NCBI GenBank assembly: GCA_947650285.1 | Contig: CANTFL010001407.1 | Coordinates: 186,001-250,000 of the forward strand | DNA from: Hyaloperonospora brassicae | Lineage: Eukaryota; Oomycota; Peronosporomycetes; Peronosporales; Peronosporaceae | Length of the DNA: 64,000 nt | Direction of reading: 5' to 3' | Shown: positions 12,255 through 21,275 of the stretch, one piece after another | How the letters are laid out: each line of letters starts with the position of its first letter | Numbering within the stretch: position 1 is the first letter of the stretch | Translations under genes and position numbers: made by a program | Notes under the pieces: generated by a model | The model's database searches: none | Told to the model about the DNA's origin: nothing | What the model saw: the letters and a program-made list of their open reading frames with translations, nothing else

Positions 12255-12479
12255 CGTTGGGATTACACCGGCGATTACTTACATACTCTATACCACTAGT
12301 AATTCGCAATATGGAAATTACATATATGCTCTATACCACTAGTAATGCGCGATGTGGCGATTACCAAAGTATATGTAGAACAATGAAGAAGGCGTAGACT
12401 AGCGATAGAAGCTTGCGAAATAATGACCAAACATACATTCACTTCACAATTGCCTTCTTCTTTATATATTTTTTCAACA
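12255..12479 (+). repeat. 5' LTR of copia element
   Basis: 225 bp starting CGTTGG (T of the canonical TG changed) and ending CAACA. It shares most of its sequence with 13388-13612, including the ACACCGGCGAT block near its start and a CTATACCACTAGTAAT motif present twice. Confidence 0.8.
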
Positions 12480-12525
12480 GGTTAACAGCCGCAAAAGACG
12501 CTTAAGAACAATAACCGCCGCTTCC

Positions 12526-12960
12526 ATGTCTGCGAAGAAGGCTGAAGCCATCCTCGGGAGCGACAACTACTTCCACTGGGACTTCGTCATACATATACGC
12601 TGGCGAGGAAGGACTGCTAGTGCACATACAGATGGTCAAACCTGGAGCAAAGGTGATTTAGTTATGAATGATGAACGTCATGAAGACACTAGGACGATTG
12701 GTTCAAGGCATTTCGCTTGATCATCATACCAAGATTTGGTCGGCAACGACGTCGATCCAGTCATGGATTGCGCTGTGTGAGTTATTCAATCGAACAACCA
12801 TGCAAAATCGAGTAACGATGACCCGCCGCCTTCATATTATCAAGAAAAACGACGGCATAACGATGCCAAATCACCTGTGCAAGTTTTATGAATTCATCGT
12901 GGGTCATCAATATCTGGGTGAGACGGTTGACGAGGCGCGGTAGCTCGTAATTCTGCTTAT
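12526..12960 (+). pseudogene. Ty1/copia gag, N-terminal remnant
   Basis: The ATG at 12526 begins a frame opening MSAKKAEAILGSDNYFHW, which resembles the start of copia gag proteins. The frame is then lost. A second frame at 12668-12943 carries the UBN2-type gag region, with segments such as NRTTMQNRVTMTRRLH and GETVDEAR, ending in a TAG. The gag is cut at about 12974 by the inserted Ty3/gypsy LTR, and no downstream gag or pol follows. Gag would form the virus-like particle of an intact element; this one cannot. Confidence 0.75.
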
Positions 12961-12974
12961 CTGTCTGTCTGCGG

Positions 12975-13367
12975 TGTAACGGGGCACACCCTTGCGTGAA
13001 CTTAACGCAAGGGTTTCGGTGCGCCCGACAGACGTACACGAGGCAAACGAGGAAGCGTAGGTAAGGTAAAAGCAGAACTGTTATATTAATATGATTAAGT
13101 CTTTAGCCACTGTCTCTCTGTTTAACTTGACTTAATTATGCTAATCTAACTGAGTGTATGGTGACGTCTCGTCACCACTCATTGCGCGCATCTTGCAGCG
13201 ATTGGTGGGTTGATATCGTCAAGATATCAACCAATGAGCAGACTCTTTGGTCGACGTATCAATATCACCACTATTGGTGATATTTTTAAAAGAATATTTA
13301 ACATAATCTTCTTTATTGTCATTATCTCTCAAATGACAATTTCCATGTAACGGGCTGCCCCGTTACA
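12975..13367 (-). mobile_element. Ty3/gypsy LTR subfamily B, reverse orientation, inside copia
   Basis: A 393-bp LTR in reverse orientation, from the complement of GCCCCGTTACA at 12975 to that of TGTAACGGGG at 13367. It is nearly identical to the 5' LTR at 14870-15262 but inverted. The flanks TGCGG and AACAA do not match, so there is no target duplication. That suggests recombination with another LTR, with loss of the flanking copia sequence. Confidence 0.9.
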
Positions 13368-13387
13368 AACAAGGTCCTCAACATCAG

Positions 13388-13612
13388 TGTTAAAAATACA
13401 CCGGCGATCACTTACATGCTCTATACCACTTGTAATCCGCAATATGGAAATTACATAATGATCGATACCACTAGTAATGCGCGATGTGGCGATTACTGAA
13501 GTATAGACAGAAGAATGCAGAAGGCGTATAATAACTATAAAAGTTTGCGAAATAAGGATCAAACATATATTCACTACACAATATGCCTTCTTCTTAAAAT
13601 ATCTATCCGACA
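13388..13612 (+). repeat. 3' LTR of copia element
   Basis: 225 bp starting TGTTAAAAATACACCGGCGA and ending CCGACA. It is the direct-repeat partner of 12255-12479. Confidence 0.8.
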
Positions 13613-14869
13613 GTGCAAGATTGAAACGAGATCCGAGAAGATTATTGCGTTACTTTAGCTGCACTATTTCAGTCAAAAGTATCACTTTATGAACGCTCTT
13701 GTCAAAAAAGGCTTTTATCATAATTTGTGGGAAGTTGGGGTGGGCAGTGAAATTTGTCACACTTTCATTCCCCCATTTAGTCCAGCTACGTACCATTGTT
13801 AATGGATGCAAACCGATAGAATCCCTGATTTACGTATGTCGTATACAGTCCTATATTTCCTAAATTATAGCCCTGAATAGAACATCATCATGACAGTCAT
13901 CACAATATATGAGTTATCGAAATATTTGGGCGTCAGAAATCTACTGTAGTAGATAGATCCAATCGATGAAAACTGAACACGTAAAAATGTCCATTAGAAC
14001 AACCCACTCCTCCACTACTCTATAAAGAACCCTCCTTCGATTTGGTTATGCGATATGCGTATGCATTGAATGATATGTTTACTTAAGGCATCTGTCTTAG
14101 CATGTTCAAGTGAGTACCAAGTGTGAAAGACACTTATTGAAGTGGTGTGGATACCATGTGTCATGAAATCTTATATCATAACCAATTTGGTGTGGCAGCG
14201 GCATCCGAGAGGCCACTTGTTCGAGAATCGGTATGACCAGACAAAGTGAAGCATTCAGATCCAAACTTACGATCACTGAATTTTAGTGGCGACGCCCCCT
14301 ACTTTGAGCTGTGAACATCAGTAAAGAAATGAAAAAAATGCCGCTGCTCCAACCGTTGGCAGAAATAAATGAGTGGATAGCAGCGAACGATCAAACACAG
14401 GAGTATAATCGTAGATACAATTTCGGTTTGCTCCTTCGCCATCTATGTACCTAAATTATTACTTTTGTTCACATCCTCAACTAGTAGATACGAGCCACGA
14501 TGGCCACAGAAGCCGACACCACATGTTCTAAATACATGTTTTAAGTAAGATAAGTTTGTACCTCAAGGTAAACGACAGGTAGATAACCTGATACTTGTAC
14601 TGGAGTTAATGTTAATTTTAAGCCAGTAGTGACAAATATTGGGTGTTCTCTAGATAAACCCTTTGCAACAAAGACAAATGTGGAGGGCTCTCGTTTTCAA
14701 TGCTAAAAGCCTACAAATTTGACAGCACAACTATCACAATCGATGCATGAGCCATTGGATCATAATTTTCGAGCAATAAATATTTTTTGCATTCTTTGAG
14801 CATGACTTAGGCTTCTATCACCAATCTCATAAATATTTTTTGGTGATTGCAGCCAATGGACTAGTATTG
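13613..14869. other. AT-rich interval, no gene recognised
   Basis: No supported gene. It forms the spacer between two inverted, nearly identical B-type LTRs (12975-13367 minus and 14870-15262 plus). Confidence 0.5.
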
Positions 14870-15262
14870 TGTAACGGGGCAGCCCGTTACATGGAAATTG
14901 TCATTTGAGAGATAATGACAATAAAGAAGATTATGTTAAATATTCTTTTAAAAATATCACCAATAGTGGTGATATTGAAGGGTCGAACAAAGCGTCTGCT
15001 CATTAGTTGATATCTTGATGATATCAACCCACCAATCGCTGCAAGACGCGCGCAATGAGTGGTGACGAGACGTCACCATACACTCAGTTAGATTAGTATA
15101 ATTAAGTCAAGTCAAACAGAGAGACAGTGGCTAAAGACTTAATCATATTAATATAACAGTTCTGCTTTTACCTTACCTACGCTTCCTCGTTTGCCTCGTG
15201 TACGTCTGTCGGGCGCACCGAAACCCTTGCGTTAAGTTCACGCAAGGGTGTGCCCCGTTACA
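14870..15262 (+). repeat. 5' LTR, subfamily B
   Basis: 393 bp, TGTAACGGGG...CCCCGTTACA. It contains six perfect inverted repeats spaced along its length, and an AATAAA near 14921 that could act as a polyadenylation signal. It differs from the element's own 3' LTR at roughly 20 positions by eye. Confidence 0.93.
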
Positions 15263-15264
15263 CC

Positions 15265-15280
15265 TGGTAGCACTTTGTAG
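15265..15280 (+). other. Primer-binding site (putative)
   Basis: TGGTAGCACTTTGTAG starts two bases after the 5' LTR. TGG would pair with the CCA end of a primer tRNA. I did not identify the tRNA. Confidence 0.55.
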
Positions 15281-15306
15281 TCCTTGCAAGGACCACAACA
15301 TCCAAC

Positions 15307-16459
15307 ATGAACATGTTGGATGATGAAGAGACCTTTCACGCCACGCGTGAAAGGTTTACCCATTTGAGTGACATCGAATGGGGTGCAATAGAACGAATGA
15401 GTTCTACCGTAGGCGAGTTCGCCATTAGCGCCATGTTGGAGTCTCTAGACAGAGACCAACAACATGCCGCTATAGCCAAGTTCATTCAACATGAACTTGT
15501 CGCCGAAAGGGAGAAAGTAGCCTTGCTTCACCAGCAAGGCTCTCAACAGACCGAGCAGTTGAGAGAACTCGGTGCTCAACAGACAGAGCTGTTGAGACAG
15601 CAGCAATTCCATGCTGCTGTGGGCGGGACGGCACATGCGCGCCGTCCCGAGGTCATGAAAGTTGACATCTCCAAGTACAGTGGAGTCCTGGAAGACTCCC
15701 TGCTACTGTGGTTTGTCGAACTCGACAGAGCCTTAAGGGCTCGTCGCGTCGAAGATGAGCAAATGAAACTCACATTTGCTCAGACCCACTTGGCAGGGCG
15801 TGCCAAAACTTGGTCCCTGGGACTCGAGAGGAGCGACCCACATGTGTTTAGGTCGCTAGATGACTTCAAGTCCCGGCTCAGACAAACGTTTGAGCCGCCA
15901 CGAGCTGAGTTCAGGGCTCGTTCTGAGCTCCTGAAAATCAAGCAGGGTAAGCGTGATGTGCACGCTTACGCTCAACATATACGACTCCTTGCAAGTAGTA
16001 TAACTGCTAACCCAGTCCATGAACACACGTTTTACGGTGTTAATGCAAGGGCATACAGAAGAACCCGTCAGGAGCCACATGTTCCGCCTTGAGCTGAATA
16101 CGCTTGAAGAAGCGATATCGGCCGCGGAACAGGAAGAATTTAGCATGAGACAGGCTCATGCTAGCTCAAACTCTTATCGTCCACCGAGACGACAAGAGAT
16201 CGGAGGTCCAGAACCAATGGACTTCTGCTATGTTGAGAGCTAGAGACCTCGCTCTTCAAACAACAAGCAATCGCAGAGGTGCAATCGCTTTCAGAAGTTA
16301 GGGCACAACGCATACGATTGTAGTGCTCCACGCCCAGTACCAAACAGTACTGAGCGAAATGGACGACCATTTGCCAGAAAGGGCAATGGGCGTGGGTCCA
16401 GCGCTGTTGCGAAGCCGCAACAGCGAGACGGACCATCAAAAAATGGTCGGGGTCAGTAG
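15307..16459 (+). pseudogene. gag: Ty3/gypsy gag, frameshifted
   Basis: ATG at 15307. The N-terminal half includes a Gln-rich coiled region (about residues 65-100) followed by a retrotransposon gag domain, with the segment LAGRAKTWSLGL near residue 165. The frame shifts at about 16020-16040 and gag continues in the next frame, where a TAG at 16241 interrupts it. A CCHC-type zinc knuckle lies at 16280-16321, but its second cysteine is phenylalanine (C-x2-F-x4-H-x4-C). The gag frame ends at TAG 16457-16459, just before the protease frame. Gag would coat the RNA in the particle; this copy cannot make a full one. Confidence 0.88.
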
Positions 16460-16461
16460 GG

Positions 16462-17226
16462 GTGGAGCGCCCAACTGATCCAGCAACCTCAAGAGAATTT
16501 GCAAATCTCTTGACGAAAGTTGCTCCAGACACACAATCACTGTGTGTCTCTGCACCTGGTGATGACGTTTCGCTCATCACCTTGAAGTTGGAAGCGACAA
16601 ATGATCTGTCGCTTCGTGCCCTAGTAGACTGTGGAGCGTCGAACAACTTTGTTTGTCGCCAGTCACTAGAGGGTCGTAGGCTCAAGTTCGTTGAGCGCGA
16701 CATTCCCCTCACGAGGACGACGGTGCGCCTTGCAACAGGCGCATCGATTACCGTTGAGAAACGTGTAGTCGGAATCCTCTACGCGTTGGAGGGCGAACAG
16801 TACGATGATGACTTCACCGTACTAGGTCTGGATGACAAATTTGATGTCATCCTAGGATTACCTTGGCTCAGAAAGTACAAGCCAAGGGTGAGCTGGCAGC
16901 ATCAATCCATGAAGATGCCTGCCACTTGCTCATCAGATGGCCATCTGATGAACATCTTGGAGCGTCCACAAGCGTGTGGATGTTTTGCGAGTGAGTGCGA
17001 TGGCCTCACTTGCGGTACGGTCGTTAGCACGACTGCACAAGATCACAGTGTAGTTGATCACTACACTGTGGACCAAGATCCCGGCGGCTGTACAGATGTA
17101 CAGGCTGCGCCGAAGGTCCACCACTCGAATAAGTCGAGTGGACTGGGACGTGGATGTACGCCTAGAGGGCAGCATCTTCGACAAAAGAAATCAGTTGCCT
17201 TCAAAGGGATAACGCGGATATCCTAG
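16462..17226 (+). CDS. Retropepsin-type aspartic protease region of pol
   Basis: An open frame of about 254 residues directly after gag. The active-site loop reads ALVDCGASNNF, with the catalytic aspartate codon at 16627. The usual D-S/T-G is D-C-G here. A second conserved segment, DVILGLPWLRKY, follows about 75 residues later, as in Ty3/gypsy proteases. The frame ends at a TAG (17224) before RT, which in an intact element would be continuous. The first codon listed is GTG and the protein would normally come from a Gag-Pol fusion, so this is a domain boundary, not a true start. Confidence 0.85.
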   Translation: MERPTDPATSREFANLLTKVAPDTQSLCVSAPGDDVSLITLKLEATNDLSLRALVDCGASNNFVCRQSLEGRRLKFVERDIPLTRTTVRLATGASITVEKRVVGILYALEGEQYDDDFTVLGLDDKFDVILGLPWLRKYKPRVSWQHQSMKMPATCSSDGHLMNILERPQACGCFASECDGLTCGTVVSTTAQDHSVVDHYTVDQDPGGCTDVQAAPKVHHSNKSSGLGRGCTPRGQHLRQKKSVAFKGITRIS

Positions 17227-17266
17227 GCCGACTGGAGAGTCGACCGTAGAGGATCGGTGCCTGACT

Positions 17267-18906
17267 GTGGTTGCACAGCCACAGTCAGAAGACGTCGAGG
17301 GAATAAGTCCCCACGTACTTGAGGAAGGAATTACTCAAGAGTCACTTGCTGAGGGATCAGGCCCTCAGCAACCTGTGGAAGCAAGTTCCCAGGAAGCAAC
17401 CGAGACGTTGAACGTCTTGATTAATGACGGACCGAGCGTAGGCGCTTATACGCTTGATCTGATTGTGCCTCCGAAGTTAAATTCAGAGATAACTCAGTTA
17501 CCAACGCTAGAACCAAACGGTTCTTGCGTGATATGCGTAGTGGCATAGTCAAGCAGATCTGCATACTCTTCACAGAGGATGAGTATGTGGCCGATATTCG
17601 GTCGGCAACAGTATTTGCTGAGAACGAACGGGTTCTCATCAGCTCATCGATGGACGAAAGTGTCCTCGATGAGAAGACTCGGATTGAGCGATAAACGTCT
17701 CAATCCTGGGAGTCACTTCAGGCAAACCCTTTGTATAAGGATTTGGTCGAATTCTAGGATGTGTTCCCTGAATCCGTACCTTGCGAGTTGCCTAAGGACA
17801 AAGGCAATCGACACGAGATCAAGCTCAGACCGGGCTCGAAGTACTGTGTCATGAAGCAATGGACACTGCCTCGTGAACAAGTACTAGCGATCGACAAGAT
17901 ATTTGCCGATCGCTTAGCAGCGGGCCATGTGAGGGAATCAAAATCCCCGCACAGCTCTCCGACCTTCTGTGTGCGAAAGCCCACAGGAGGATGGCGGATA
18001 GTGCACGCATTCAACATATTGAATGCTGCAATGGTACCGGCTCAGACGCCGATACCGAGGAAGGACGTAATCATAGATGGTATGTCAAAGAGTACCATCT
18101 TTTCGTCCATGGATCTGATGGATGGGTTCTATCAGATCCTCATGCGTGAACGGGACATCCCGTTCACGGCAGTGAGTAACCCCAGCGGGATGCTGTGGGA
18201 GTGGTTAGTGATTCCACAAGGGCGGAGCAATGCCCCTGCAACATTCAACAGATGTGTCACAAATCTATTGAGACCCGTGCGAGACTTCGCACCGAGTTAC
18301 TTCGACGATGTGTTCGTCCGTAGCCGGGCTATGGACGGAAAGACGGACGTTGAAGTTCTCAGAACTCACGTTCGTCAAGTCCTTCAACTTATGCGCATGC
18401 ATAAGTTGTATGCAAACCTCAAGAAGTGTATATTCGCGGCTAGCGAAATACCACTTCTTGGGTGCATCGTGGGTAAACACGGCGTACGCCCTGATCCCGA
18501 AAAGATCAAGGCGATCACCGACTGGCCAGTGCCAGTAGACGTCAAGGGACTAAGGAAGTTCCTTGGGCTATCGGTGTACTTGCACAAGTACTCGCGCAAC
18601 TACGCCGAGATGACGATACATCTTTCTTGCTTACTCAAGAAAAATGTCAAATGGTCATGGAACGCTGAGTGTCAGCGTTCCTTTGAGGGTATCAAGCGGA
18701 GCTTGATGCAGTCGCCGGTCTTGGCGATTGCATATCAGGACAGACCATTTCATGTGGTCTGTGACGCCGGCGATTTTGCAATCGGCTGTGAGTTAATGCA
18801 GTTCGATGCAGATGGCGCGGAGCGCGTCATCTGGTATCAGTCGCGTCAGCTGCAAGCAGCTGAGCGCAATTACCCAGTGCATGACAAGGAACTCCTTTCC
18901 ATATAA
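17267..18906 (+). pseudogene. Reverse transcriptase region of pol, with stops
   Basis: The linker after protease (17267 onward) is in one frame. A single-base loss at about 17517, seen by comparison with 40850-40860 of copy 2, moves into the RT frame. Stops at 17692 and 17755 precede a long frame (17761-18906) holding the RT fingers and palm, with the catalytic YFDDV box at 18298-18312. The start of RNase H is at the end of this frame, which stops at TAA 18904. RT would copy element RNA into DNA. The order and the YFDD box fit Ty3/gypsy. Confidence 0.92.
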
Positions 18907-19248
18907 TATTCACTGGCTAAGTTCCGGGTCTATCTATTTGGAGGTAGACCGTTCATCGTCTATACGGACCATGTGTCATTACGCACGGCCGTAAACAGCC
19001 CACACCTCTTGCAAAGAATGACGAGGTGGCTGTCTTTCTTCGCGGAGTATAACTTCTTCGTGGATTATAAACCAGGACGACTAAACGTCGTCGCTGATGC
19101 GCTCTCGCGCCGGCCCGATTTCGAGCCGGACGAACAATTCAGTGAGGACAAGCCCACTGTGCGACACTGTCAGTCAGTGTTCCGTCGTCAAGCTTACTTG
19201 ACGGCGTACGAAAGGCATACGCGGAAGATGAGGATCTTCTGCAATTGA
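18740..19248 (+). pseudogene. RNase H region of pol, interrupted
   Basis: RNase H begins near 18750 (VVCDAGDFAIGCELMQ) and continues past the TAA at 18904 in the same frame to about 19130, with ADALSRRPDFEP at its end as is usual for Ty3/gypsy. The frame stops at 19246, and a frameshift near here moves into the integrase frame. The enzyme would remove RNA from the RNA-DNA hybrid. Confidence 0.88.
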
Positions 19249-20700
19249 TGGATCATCTGGTGAATCCATCTAGTAAATCCATGAGGGATTTACCGGCTTT
19301 GTACCGATCCTCATCGGATCGGTATAGTACACGCAACGGATTGCTTTACTATACAGCTGTTGCCGACGACACGCCTCGTGTCGTCGTACCTGCTCATCAT
19401 GATTTGCGTTTACGCATCATGTATGAGTGTCACGGTGCCCCAACAGGCGGCCATCGTGGTAGAGAAAAGACTTACCTCACGGTAAGTCGCGACTTTTACT
19501 AGCCCCGCCAGGATAAGCTTGTTTGCAAGTACATACGTGCTTGCGAGGTTTGTCAACGGGTGAAGCCTAGTCCTTCATCCCGTGCACCATTGAAACCTCT
19601 GCCTGTTCCCGCAGAGTGCTGGCAGTCCGTTTCAATGGACTTCGTCTTCGGTTTTCTCGAAGACGCTCACAAGAATCATGGTATTCTTGTGTTTGTTGAC
19701 CGTTTCAGCAAGATGGTCCATCTTTCTGCTGTACACAAGTAGATCAAGGCTCAAGGTTGTGCTCGTGTCATTCTCGACACGGTCTTAAGACTCCACGGGT
19801 TACCCCGTGAACTCATATACGACCGTGACCCTCGATTCACGGCAAAATTTTGCCAAACCATGTTCCGTTCTCTTGGAACACGACTAAAGATGTCTACTTC
19901 TGGCCATCCCAAAACAGATGGTCAGACGGAACGTGCAAACCATGTCTTTGAAGAGATCCTTCGAGGATATGTCCACTCGTTTCCGAGTTGGAGCGAATTC
20001 CTACCCATGGTGGAATTCGCCATCAATAATTCGGTGCATGCTTCCACACAGCACACACCGTTTTACGTAAATGGTTTACGCCATCCACGTGTTCCAACCC
20101 TTCTAGAGTGTGACTCTTGGATAAGGGAGGGAGGGACTCGCTCGAGCAAAAACCTTTTTGGCTCTTGCTCATCACGTGTCGACGCTAACTTCGTCACGTA
20201 TGATGCCGATAACGATCAGGTCGACATCGATGAAGAAGATCACCTCAATAATAGCGACAACGCTATTATTGACTCGGATGATGATGACGGTGCTGGTATA
20301 TTCAGCACCGTCAACGATAATTCCAGCGAGGAAGAAGACAACCTCGCTGAAGACGAGAAATCTCTCTTAGCAGTTCGCACGAAGCGCACTGAAAGACAAA
20401 ACAAAGAGTAAGCAGAGAACTTCCTGCTGACTCGAGAGGCGGTAGTCCGTTTCGTTCAGGACTCCATCGCAAATGCGGTGGACCTTCAGAAACGGAACGC
20501 AGACAAGAATGGAAGAGCAAATGTTCTTTCATTTAAAGTTAATGACCTAGTACTACTGTCTACGGTAAACTTACCTGGACATGCAGTCACTAGTGTCGGC
20601 AGTAGTAAACTACTGCCGAAGTACATTGGGCCATTTCGTGTGTTGCACCGCAAGAGCAATGCATACACGATCGAATTTTCACGTAAAATACGCACGCATC
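19245..20700 (+). pseudogene. Integrase region of pol, with stops
   Basis: One frame with stops at 19500, 19740 and 20409. The zinc-binding H-H-C-C module spans about 19395-19560. The catalytic triad is D (19638), D (19821) and E (19929), with 35 residues between the second D and E, a classic D,D35E. A long acidic segment (about 20215-20370) follows the core. The GPY/F-type module is at about 20610-20720. Integrase would join element cDNA to host DNA. Confidence 0.9.
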
Positions 20701-21275
20701 CTACGTTTTACGTGGGGAGGCTCAGGCCGTACTGTCAGTACGAGCCTTCTTCTTCCAATGAAGATAGCCCCCACGTTCAAGAACATCCATCAAGTTCTTA
20801 CGTTCGCGCTCCAGACGATCCGTCTGGTTGCGCAGATATGATACCTCGGAACTCAACCGAGGTATCTCCCCGCGAGCTGTCACCAGCTCGCCGTAAAGGG
20901 AGCCGACATCCCGATCGACCTGAAGCTGCGCTGTGGCATAATCGGCGCGATCCCTCGCCAGATCAGCCTCGTGACCCTTGCGGTTCTTCCGCACGGTATC
21001 AGTCCAAGCGTAGCGTCGGTCGCGCTCGTGCTTCAAGTCATCGCGCAATTCATCGATTGCGCGATCCATCTCGTAAGGGTCGAGATGGTGAGCCGAATTA
21101 TCTGGAGGAGGTTTTTCCTCCTCCACCACATCCTTTGGTGGATGCTCACGGTGATCAACGCTTTCTAGTGGATTGTATCTTGAATCACTGTGACGATTCA
21201 GGATCAAGGACGAGCTACCTCGTCCAGTGGCGGGGGTATCCACCCTCTTGGAAAAGCTGGGAGCCTCGCTCTTAG
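20478..21275 (+). CDS. Integrase C-terminal tail and chromodomain of pol
   Basis: An open frame of about 265 residues, ending at a TAG (21273). It contains the end of the integrase with the GPY/F-like PKYIGPFRVL motif, a long Pro/Ser/Arg-rich linker (about 20720-21137), and a chromodomain (21138-21272) with SYLVQWRGYPPSWKSWEP. Homology continues after the TAG to about 21330. Chromodomains are known to direct chromovirus integrases to chromatin. The linker and chromodomain lie opposite the C-terminal third of the antisense gene. The first codon is not an ATG; the protein is part of Pol. Confidence 0.85.
   Translation: MDLQKRNADKNGRANVLSFKVNDLVLLSTVNLPGHAVTSVGSSKLLPKYIGPFRVLHRKSNAYTIEFSRKIRTHPTFYVGRLRPYCQYEPSSSNEDSPHVQEHPSSSYVRAPDDPSGCADMIPRNSTEVSPRELSPARRKGSRHPDRPEAALWHNRRDPSPDQPRDPCGSSARYQSKRSVGRARASSHRAIHRLRDPSRKGRDGEPNYLEEVFPPPPHPLVDAHGDQRFLVDCILNHCDDSGSRTSYLVQWRGYPPSWKSWEPRS

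Larger units (their letters stand above)
12255..13612 (+). mobile_element. Internally deleted Ty1/copia retrotransposon
   Basis: Two 225-bp direct repeats (12255-12479 and 13388-13612) are its LTRs. The flanks GTACA (12250-12254) and GTGCA (13613-13617) match at 4 of 5 positions, consistent with a target duplication. Between them is only a 5' gag remnant, followed by an inserted Ty3/gypsy LTR (12975-13367, minus). Protease, integrase, RT and RNase H are missing. The element is dead and could move only with help. Confidence 0.82.

Noticed and set aside
15856..16712. Minus-strand frames opposite gag and protease (96 and 183 codons)
   Set aside because: Unlike the antisense gene at 20722-22326, they have no promoter-like context or plausible composition, and the equivalent region is missing in copy 2, so nothing supports them.
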